From the NCBI GenBank assembly GCA_017881245.1, contig JADGRC010000061.1:1-46974 (forward strand): a stretch of DNA of 46,974 bases. The letters run 5' to 3'. Source of the DNA: Pseudomonadota bacterium (GTDB lineage: Bacteria > Myxococcota_A > Polyangia > Fen-1088). Of the stretch, positions 26,137-32,634 are shown piece by piece. The position numbers and the translations under genes were made by a program. Position 1 is the stretch's first letter; every line of letters begins with the position of its first letter. The notes beneath the pieces were generated by a model. The model had not been told where the DNA came from. It searched no databases and saw nothing but the letters and a program-made list of their open reading frames with translations.

Positions 26137-26925
26137 ATGCTTTCACCCCGGGACGTCGACCGGATCCTTCGACGCGCGGCCGAGATCGACAGTGGTCACG
26201 GTGGGATGCTCCGGGGACAAAACGACGGGGCGGTGGCGGTCGAGGAGCCGAGCATGACCGCGGACGAGGTGGTGCGGTTGGGGGTCGAGGCGGGCCTTCG
26301 TCAGGAAGCGGTCGTTGCCGCCCTGGTCGAGGTGCGGCGCGGCGTCTTGCTGGAGCCCGAATCCGGCGCGCTGGCACGCGCGCTTGGTCCAAGCCACATC
26401 GTCGTCACGCGCGTGGTGCCGGGGCAACCCGAGCCCGTGCGGCGGGCGGTGGAGCGGTTTTTGCGCGAGCAACTGATGACCGTGCGCCGCCACCACGGTG
26501 AGCGCGTCGAATGGGAGAGGGCGCAGGGGATCTGGCCGGGGCTGCTGCGGTCGCTCGATTTTTCGAAGCGCTACGGGTTCAGTCTGGTGAATCGGGTCGA
26601 GACCACCATCGTGGGCGAGGGAGATTCGACCGCCGTCACGTTCCACATCGACGTGAGCGAGATGCGCCGCGAACGGATCGCGTACATGGGTCTTCGTTCC
26701 GTGCTGGCGTTCGCCCTCATCGGGCTCGGCGGTACCGCCCTGATTCCAGGTTTCGGCCTCGGCGACGTCCTGGCGCTGGCGGGAGGCGGCGTCGCGGCCG
26801 GGGGCATCTTCGCGCTCGAACGGCGCCGCTATTTGGAAAGCCGCGAGCGCGTCATTCTCGCCCCCGAACGATTTCTGGATCTGCTGGTTCATCGCCGCCG
26901 CCCGCGTCTGCCGGAGGGCGAATAG
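26137..26925 (+). CDS. Conserved-looking hypothetical protein with two membrane helices
   Basis: A 262-residue protein not recognised as a named family (start ATG 26137, MLSPRDVDRILRRAAEID; the track used TTG 26101). The N-terminal third is helical and acidic with DSGHGGMLRGQ and PSMTADEVVRLGVEAGLRQEAVVAALVEVRRG, the latter looking like a SHOCT- or UBA-like helical hairpin. The middle is a likely alpha/beta domain with HIVVTRVVPGQPEPVRRAVERFLREQL, RVEWERAQ and TAVTFHIDVSEMRRERIAY. The C-terminal part has two hydrophobic segments (LRSVLAFALIGLGGTALIPGF; GDVLALAGGGVAAGGIFAL) followed by a basic helix. It precedes the quinone oxidoreductase by 44 nt on the same strand. Confidence 0.6.
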   Translation: MLSPRDVDRILRRAAEIDSGHGGMLRGQNDGAVAVEEPSMTADEVVRLGVEAGLRQEAVVAALVEVRRGVLLEPESGALARALGPSHIVVTRVVPGQPEPVRRAVERFLREQLMTVRRHHGERVEWERAQGIWPGLLRSLDFSKRYGFSLVNRVETTIVGEGDSTAVTFHIDVSEMRRERIAYMGLRSVLAFALIGLGGTALIPGFGLGDVLALAGGGVAAGGIFALERRRYLESRERVILAPERFLDLLVHRRRPRLPEGE

Positions 26926-26969
26926 ATGGGCGCGCTGTGGGCCGACGTGCGGATTGGGTGACAACCGAT

Positions 26970-27944
26970 ATGCCCAAAGCGATCGTCGTTCGTGAGTTGG
27001 GGGGCGCCGACAAGCTCCGCTACGAGGACATCCCGGAGCCGGTGCCGGGTCCGGGCGAAGCCCGCGTTCGCCACACGGCGATTGGGCTCAACTTCGTCGA
27101 CGTGTACATCCGGACCGGTCTTTACAAGAACCCTGGGTTGCCGTTCGTGCCTGGGCAGGAAGGCGCGGGTATCGTCGAGGCGGTCGGAGCCAACGTCACC
27201 GAGGTGAAGGTCGGTGATAGGGTCGCTTACGCGGGCGTCCTCGGCGCCTACGCCGACGTCCGCACGCTCCCGGCGGCGCGCCTGCTTCGCTTGCCCGACA
27301 GGATCGACGATCGGACCGCCGCGGCGATGATGCTCAAGGGCATGACGGCGGAATACTTGTTGCGGCGCTGCGCGAAGGTGCAGCCTGGCGACGCGATCCT
27401 TGTGCACGCGGCGGCTGGGGGAGTCGGCAGTCTCGCCTGTCAGTGGGCCCGGGCGCTCGGCGCGCGCGTGATCGGAACCGCCGGCGGACCTGACAAGGTG
27501 GCGCGCGCGCTCGCCAACGGGTGCAGCGCGGTGATCGACTACCAGCGCGAGGACATCGTCGCCCGTGTCCGGGAGCTCACGGACAGCAAGGGCGTTGCCG
27601 TGGTGTTCGACTCGGTAGGCAGGACGACCTTCAGCGCCTCGCTCGACTGCTTGCGCCCGCGCGGCCTGCTGGCCTTGTTCGGGCAATCTTCGGGAACGGT
27701 GCCGCCCGTGGATCTGTCGCTGCTCGGCGCCAAGGGATCGCTTTATGTGACGCGCCCGTCGCTGTGGCACTACATCGCGACGCGAGATGAGCTTGTCGAA
27801 TCGGCGGCGGCGCTCTTCGCCGTCGTCGCGAGCGGCGAGGTGCGCGTCGAGGTCGGACAGACCTTCGCCTTGAGCGACGCGGCCGCGGCGCACGAGGCGC
27901 TCGAACAGCGCAAGACGACCGGTTCGACCGTGCTCTTGCCTTGA
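26970..27944 (+). CDS. NADPH:quinone oxidoreductase (zeta-crystallin type MDR)
   Basis: A 324-residue medium-chain dehydrogenase/reductase without catalytic zinc. The ATG at 26970 (MPKAIVVRELGGADKLRYEDIP) is right; the track's 477-codon version adds 153 antisense codons. The GroES-like domain includes GLNFVDVYIRTGLYKNPGLPFVPGQEGAG, the quinone-oxidoreductase signature. The Rossmann domain has LVHAAAGGVGSLACQWARALG (AAGGVG) and VVFDSVGRTTFSASLDCLRPRG. QSSGTVPPVDLSLL and GSLYVTRPSLWHYIATRDEL are typical of E. coli Qor. It reduces quinones with NADPH. It is convergent with the Ser/Thr kinase gene across 44 nt with no clear terminator. Confidence 0.93.
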   Translation: MPKAIVVRELGGADKLRYEDIPEPVPGPGEARVRHTAIGLNFVDVYIRTGLYKNPGLPFVPGQEGAGIVEAVGANVTEVKVGDRVAYAGVLGAYADVRTLPAARLLRLPDRIDDRTAAAMMLKGMTAEYLLRRCAKVQPGDAILVHAAAGGVGSLACQWARALGARVIGTAGGPDKVARALANGCSAVIDYQREDIVARVRELTDSKGVAVVFDSVGRTTFSASLDCLRPRGLLALFGQSSGTVPPVDLSLLGAKGSLYVTRPSLWHYIATRDELVESAAALFAVVASGEVRVEVGQTFALSDAAAAHEALEQRKTTGSTVLLP

Positions 27945-27988
27945 ATGGCTCGGTCAAAAAACCCGCAGGAAAATAGTTCCCCGGACGC

Positions 27989-29560
27989 TTAGAACGACGG
28001 GACCGCCAAGCCGTCCGCGTCGTGAATCACGGGGCGCTTGGGGCGCGCGGGGCGGGGGGGGGCGGGTTTCGGACGCTTGTCCTTGTCCGCGGACCTGTCC
28101 GCCGGCGCCAGTCGTTCCAGCGCCAGACGTACGATCTGGTCGTGCGAAGGCTCGACGGTGATCTCCCGCTCTTTGTGATTTTCGGCTCGCAGAACAAAGT
28201 CCGAACCTTCCGAGCCGCGTGCAAGCTTCAGATCCAACGGCACGGCGCCGAGATCCTCGCCCTCGGGTTTGCCGTCGATCTTGCGGAACACGTGCGCGCT
28301 GGCGGGCTCGGCTTCGAACCTCACGCTGATGGTGGTAGGCACTGGCGGCGTTGCGGGAGGCGGCGTCGCGGGCTCTGCGAGCCGCGGCGCGGGAGGAGCG
28401 GCGCTCGTACTGGCGGTCGTGGACGATCCGCTTTTCCGCAAGACCCCGAACACGCCTACGGTCGCGACGGCAGCGAGCGCGATCCCGATCACGAGGCCTT
28501 TGCGGCTGCGTTTGGGGAATCCGTCGATGTCCCCCTCCAGTTCCGAGACCATCGAAGACAGCGTCGTCTGCTCGGGGGGCAGACCGCCGCTCGGCTGGGT
28601 CCCGTGCGGGCCCTGAAGGGTCGCGGGTTGCTGTCCAGCCAAACGTCGCGGGCGCGCGTCCGGCATTCCCTTCGACGCGGTGGCCCGCGTCCCCGGGATA
28701 TTCTCGTCACCCTGGCCGTTCAGGGCTTCGCGAAACGACCTCATGTCCGGGAACCGGTCGTCCAGTTCCTTGGACAATGCCCGGGCCACGGCGCGTACGA
28801 TGTGCGGCGGCGTCTGAGGCGCGAATTCGGCCAGCGAAGGCGCCGGTTCCAACATGTGCTTCGCGAACAGCTCGCCCACGCCTTCGGCGACGAACGGGGG
28901 CCGTCCCGACAACATCTCGAACAAGATGACAGCCAGCGAATAGATGTCCGTGCGATGATCGAGCTTGCCCGCGCCTCGGCACTGCTCGGGGGACATGTAA
29001 AGCGGCGTGCCCATCAACGATCCGGTCCTGGTTTTGACCGAATGCCCACCCGACTGGGCGGCGTCCCATCCGGTACTCATCTTGGCGACGCCGAAGTCCA
29101 GGATTTTGACGATTTGCCGGCCATCGTACGCCAACAGGTACACGTTGTGCGGCTTCAAGTCGCGATGAACGATTCTCTTGTCGTGGGCGGCCTGCAGGGC
29201 GTCGCAGATCTGTGAAACGATCTTCACGGCTTCGACCGGGGGCACCGGCCCCCGCGCGATGCGCTCGGCCAGCGATTCGCCCGAGAGATACTCCATGATG
29301 AAATACGGCTGCCCGTCGGTGGTCTGTCCAAAGTCGAGGATTTCAACGATGTTCGGATGCGCTATCAGGTGAATCGCGCGGGCTTCGTTGAAAAAGCGAG
29401 CGACCGTCTCCGAATCCTTCGCGAACGAGGTGTGCAGCAGTTTAATGGCCACCTTCCGGCCTATGACTGGATGTTCCGCCAGATAGACGACGCCCATCCC
29501 GCCCTCGCCGATTTGCTGGACGACCTTGTAGTTCCCGATGGTTTGGCCGGCGAGGCTCAC
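27989..29560 (-). CDS. Membrane-anchored Ser/Thr protein kinase with PEGA-like periplasmic tail
   Basis: A 523-residue Hanks-type kinase. The glycine loop is GEGGMGVVY (18-26), the ATP-binding Lys is in VAIK (K40), the catalytic loop is HRDLKPHN (D134), and the metal Asp is in DFGVAK (about 155). The activation segment runs TGSLMGTPLYMSPEQ. All invariant residues are present, so it should be active. After a flexible linker there is one transmembrane helix (LVIGIALAAVATVGVFGVL, about 355-375). A Pro/Ala-rich stretch and a PEGA-like beta domain (ISVRFEAEPASAHVFRKIDGK through EITVEPSHDQIVRLALERL) follow, then a basic Lys/Pro tail. It probably senses an envelope signal. It is 21 nt downstream of a PEGA protein gene on the same strand, a likely partner or substrate. 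Confidence 0.94.
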   Translation of the reverse strand: MSLAGQTIGNYKVVQQIGEGGMGVVYLAEHPVIGRKVAIKLLHTSFAKDSETVARFFNEARAIHLIAHPNIVEILDFGQTTDGQPYFIMEYLSGESLAERIARGPVPPVEAVKIVSQICDALQAAHDKRIVHRDLKPHNVYLLAYDGRQIVKILDFGVAKMSTGWDAAQSGGHSVKTRTGSLMGTPLYMSPEQCRGAGKLDHRTDIYSLAVILFEMLSGRPPFVAEGVGELFAKHMLEPAPSLAEFAPQTPPHIVRAVARALSKELDDRFPDMRSFREALNGQGDENIPGTRATASKGMPDARPRRLAGQQPATLQGPHGTQPSGGLPPEQTTLSSMVSELEGDIDGFPKRSRKGLVIGIALAAVATVGVFGVLRKSGSSTTASTSAAPPAPRLAEPATPPPATPPVPTTISVRFEAEPASAHVFRKIDGKPEGEDLGAVPLDLKLARGSEGSDFVLRAENHKEREITVEPSHDQIVRLALERLAPADRSADKDKRPKPAPPRPARPKRPVIHDADGLAVPSF

Positions 29561-29581
29561 GCGTTGTCCAAGAGGGTGACG

Positions 29582-30817
29582 CTAGAAATCAAATTCGGCC
29601 ACAATTCCACCGGTGGACGCGCCCGCGGTGGGGAAAATTCGCAACCCACTCCGCGCCTCTCGGTGGGAGTGTTCGTCGTCCTGATCGATGTACCCCTTGT
29701 ACAAGAAATATCCGCTCGCCACCCCCAACGCCGATCCCACGCCAATGCAGATCCACTGCAACGTCTGGTCGCGGTTGCCTTCGTCGTTCAGCGCGCTAAC
29801 GGTGTTCTTCTCCGCCGGGGTCAGGGCCGGGCGCACGACCCCTTTTGCGTTGCACAGCTGATTTCCCATGCAGGGAAACCGCCGGTAGGGATCCAGTTTC
29901 TTGTTGACGTCGGAGATGTCCAATCCGTACTTTATGCCGGCGCCAGCGCCCAACACCCCCGCGACGAACGTTACCCAGAACCCCGTGCGGTATCCGTCCC
30001 GCCCGCTTCCCGGACGCGTTTCGGTGGCGACCGCGAGAGGGGCAGTCCGGTTCGGTTCGGCCGAATCGGTCGCCTGCGGCGCGGGCTTCACTTCCGACAG
30101 CGCCGTGGTGGATGGTGAGGATAACGTCATGTTCACCGGGACCGTCTGTCCGGCCGCCAGCAGGAACTGCTGTTTGCCGGGGGCGTACCCGGGTTTCGAC
30201 ACAACCAACTCGTGCTTGCCGGGCGCGACGTCTGTGATGGCCAGCGGCTGATCCGCGGTGGCCCCCACCGGAACTCCGTCCAGCGCGACGACGGCGCCGT
30301 GGACATTGGCGGTGACCTGGATCGTCCCGGCGTCCACGGGCCGACCCGTCAATTTCGCCAGCCATCGCCCCGAGGCCGCCTTGATACCCGCGGGATCGGC
30401 GTTCCTCCTGGGCAGGGTCTCGGTCAACCAGAACATGATCCTGCCCCGCCGAACGTCGAACATCTTCAGCCAAACGGCGTAGTCATCGCCGGTCTTCTTC
30501 ACGCTGCCGTAAATCAGCTTCTCCGCGTCCAGGCTCTTACCCGCCAGCGTCATGCAGCCGGCCGCCTCGTCCGCGCAGGAAAATACCAATTTCACCTCGA
30601 CCAAATCTTTTCCCGACACGAGGCGCATGTCATGGGCGCCGGATACCCGCTGCCGCAATTGCTCGGACATTTCGTCCGTTACGGTCGCTGGGACGTCGAT
30701 GCCTTCCAGGCCGAGAACAGCGGTGGACGAGACTTCAGGTTGGGCGTAGGCGGATCGGGGAATCGCAACCCCGAGCGCCAGCGCAATCAGGCTAGGGACA
30801 AGCCAGTGCAGGCGCAT
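29582..30817 (-). CDS. Exported PEGA-domain protein, probable kinase partner
   Basis: A 411-residue protein when started at ATG 30817 (MRLHWLVPSLIALALGVAIPRSAYAQPE), which places a clean signal peptide at the N-terminus. The track's start 27 codons upstream would bury it. The first domain (about 30-145) is a FlgO/TolB-N-like fold: VLGLEGIDVPATVTDEMSEQLRQRV, DAEKLIYGSVKKTGDDYAVWLKMFDV. A PEGA domain follows: VHGAVVALDGVPVGATADQPLAITDVAPGKHELVVSKPGY. Two hydrophobic segments (FWVTFVAGVLGAGAGIKYGL; ICIGVGSALGVASGYFLYKGYI) flank a loop with two Cys (FPCMGNQLCN). The C-terminus ends in VAEFDF. This layout recurs in myxobacterial envelope proteins encoded beside Ser/Thr kinases (from memory). Promoter unclear: a TTGACA sits at 30856-30851 on the minus strand but its -10 (AAACAT) is poor. 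Confidence 0.75.
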   Translation of the reverse strand: MRLHWLVPSLIALALGVAIPRSAYAQPEVSSTAVLGLEGIDVPATVTDEMSEQLRQRVSGAHDMRLVSGKDLVEVKLVFSCADEAAGCMTLAGKSLDAEKLIYGSVKKTGDDYAVWLKMFDVRRGRIMFWLTETLPRRNADPAGIKAASGRWLAKLTGRPVDAGTIQVTANVHGAVVALDGVPVGATADQPLAITDVAPGKHELVVSKPGYAPGKQQFLLAAGQTVPVNMTLSSPSTTALSEVKPAPQATDSAEPNRTAPLAVATETRPGSGRDGYRTGFWVTFVAGVLGAGAGIKYGLDISDVNKKLDPYRRFPCMGNQLCNAKGVVRPALTPAEKNTVSALNDEGNRDQTLQWICIGVGSALGVASGYFLYKGYIDQDDEHSHREARSGLRIFPTAGASTGGIVAEFDF

Positions 30818-31014
30818 GAGAAGTCGAATGTTTCCGCAGGGAAGCGCCGCTGTCAAACGCGTCATCGGTTCGCGCATCGGTTCACGGGCATGCACCAAGC
30901 AGCTAACGCGGCGCTTCCTTCGGGTCCGCTGCTCGCCCGTTCCGCTCTCGGATCGCGTGTGGGTTTCGCAATCGGTTTTCTGACTAAGTTAGACGGCATG
31001 CTAGCGTAATAGTT

Positions 31015-32634
31015 GTGCGGCTTGGAGTCTCGGCAAAGATTTTCCTAGCCTACACGGTCTTGTTGATCGCGTTCGCTGGAAATGCGTCATTCACGATCTT
31101 TACGGTACACCGGGCGCGTCAGGGGGTTGCGGCGAATCAGGCCTACATGGACCTGCAGGGGTCCGTGGACGCGGCGTGGAAGTCCCTGAACGATTTCGCC
31201 GGGGCGCTGGGACGGAATCTGCGCAAGGAACCCAACCTGGCCCTCGCCGTGCGCATGGCGCGAAAACATCTGGACGATGGCCTGGGTGCGATCAATCGCT
31301 ACTTGGAGCGCGAACCAGGCAGTTTCAGGCGACCGGACTTCGAGTCCCAGCGGAGGCAGATCGAGGCGTTCAAGGTCGACCTGGATCGTATTACGGCCGA
31401 TCTGGGGAATCCCGAGGCCGGTGCCACCGACAAGGCCTGGCGAGAATTTGAAAGTCGATTCGCCAACCTCACCCGCGGAATCAATCGCATGCGCCGGCCC
31501 TTGCGGGGGGAGAGCGCGCAGATCGCCCAGCGATTGGCCGAAGACGAGGAGAACGCTCTTCAGATAGCTTCGGTGGTTGGAGGATTGGGACTACTGATCG
31601 CGGCCCTGGCGGCGGGGTTCATGTGGCGCACCTTGAGGCCGCTTGGGGTACTGCGCGCCCGGGCGCGGGAGATTGCCGGAGGCGAGTACGCGCGCCGCAC
31701 GGGCGTGAGTTCTCGCGACGAGATCGGCGATCTGGCGCGGGAGCTCGATGCCATGGCCGCCGCTCTCGAAGAGCGCGAACAAAGACTGATCCGTTCGGAG
31801 CGCTTGGCCACCGTCGGTCGCATGGCCGCCCAGATCACGCACGAGGTTCGCAATCCGCTCGCGTCGATCGGACTTTACGCCGAGCTGCTGGGCGACGAGT
31901 TCGGCGAGCGGCCGGAGGCGCGTCGGCTGGTGAACTCGATAACCAGCGAGGTTGACCGTCTGACCGAAATCACGGAGACCTACCTTCGTTTTGCGCGCCT
32001 GCCGCGGCCGAGACTGGAGAAGGAAGACTTGTCCGCCTTGGTCGCGTCCGTGGTGGAATTCGCGCGTGCGGAGCTGCTGCAGGCGGGGATCGTTCTGCAG
32101 ACCGACCTCGACCCCGGCGTCGAGGTCGCGGCGGACGAGAGCCAGCTGCGTCAGGCCCTTCTGAACCTCATTCGCAACGCACGAGAGGCCATGGAGCGGG
32201 GCGGACGGTTGACGGTGAGGGTGGCGGCACGGCCGGACGGTTTGGCCGAGATCGAGATCGGAGACACCGGCTCCGGAATCGCGCGCGAACACCTGTCGAA
32301 GCTGTTCGATCCTTTTTTCTCGACCAAGGCCAAGGGGACGGGATTGGGATTGGCGTTGGTGCAGCAGATCGCCGTCGAGCATGGGGGACGGGTGGACGTC
32401 GAAAGCGGCGGAGGCGATCTCGGGACCAATGCCGGCACGACGTTTCGTTTCCTGTTGCCCATGCTTCGCGAAGCAGTGCCTCTCGCGGGCAGCGGCGCGA
32501 TGGGCGAGGCCACCCCGGAGGCTGCCCCGTCCACCGCGTCTTTCCCGTCGCCTTCGGCCGGGGTAACGGGCAACGCGACGCCTACAGCGGTCGGATCGGT
32601 CCCGGCGGCGGCCGCCGCCGATCTTCGCGTCTGA
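31015..32634 (+). CDS. Orphan sensor histidine kinase (AtoS/NtrB-like)
   Basis: A 539-residue membrane kinase starting at GTG 31015. Two transmembrane helices (about 8-30 and 184-206) bracket a roughly 150-residue all-helical periplasmic sensor. HAMP follows (TLRPLGVLRARAREIAGGEYARR), then HisKA with the phospho-acceptor H276 in ITHEVRNPLASI, and HATPase_c with N box LLNLIRNAREAM, G1 DTGSGIARE, F box FDPFFSTKAKGTGLGLALV. The last about 55 residues are an Ala/Ser/Pro/Thr-rich tail. The THEVRNPLASI form is typical of kinases signalling to NtrC-type regulators, but no response regulator lies in the window. The 3' end overlaps the convergent TPR peptidase gene by 53 nt. Confidence 0.93.
   Translation: MRLGVSAKIFLAYTVLLIAFAGNASFTIFTVHRARQGVAANQAYMDLQGSVDAAWKSLNDFAGALGRNLRKEPNLALAVRMARKHLDDGLGAINRYLEREPGSFRRPDFESQRRQIEAFKVDLDRITADLGNPEAGATDKAWREFESRFANLTRGINRMRRPLRGESAQIAQRLAEDEENALQIASVVGGLGLLIAALAAGFMWRTLRPLGVLRARAREIAGGEYARRTGVSSRDEIGDLARELDAMAAALEEREQRLIRSERLATVGRMAAQITHEVRNPLASIGLYAELLGDEFGERPEARRLVNSITSEVDRLTEITETYLRFARLPRPRLEKEDLSALVASVVEFARAELLQAGIVLQTDLDPGVEVAADESQLRQALLNLIRNAREAMERGGRLTVRVAARPDGLAEIEIGDTGSGIAREHLSKLFDPFFSTKAKGTGLGLALVQQIAVEHGGRVDVESGGGDLGTNAGTTFRFLLPMLREAVPLAGSGAMGEATPEAAPSTASFPSPSAGVTGNATPTAVGSVPAAAAADLRV

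Noticed and set aside
26511-26969. 153-codon extension of the quinone oxidoreductase
   Set aside because: It overlaps the preceding hypothetical gene in a different frame and is Arg-rich; the family N-terminus is MPKAIVVREL.
28022-29215. 397-codon plus-strand ORF
   Set aside because: Antisense of an intact Ser/Thr kinase gene with all catalytic motifs.
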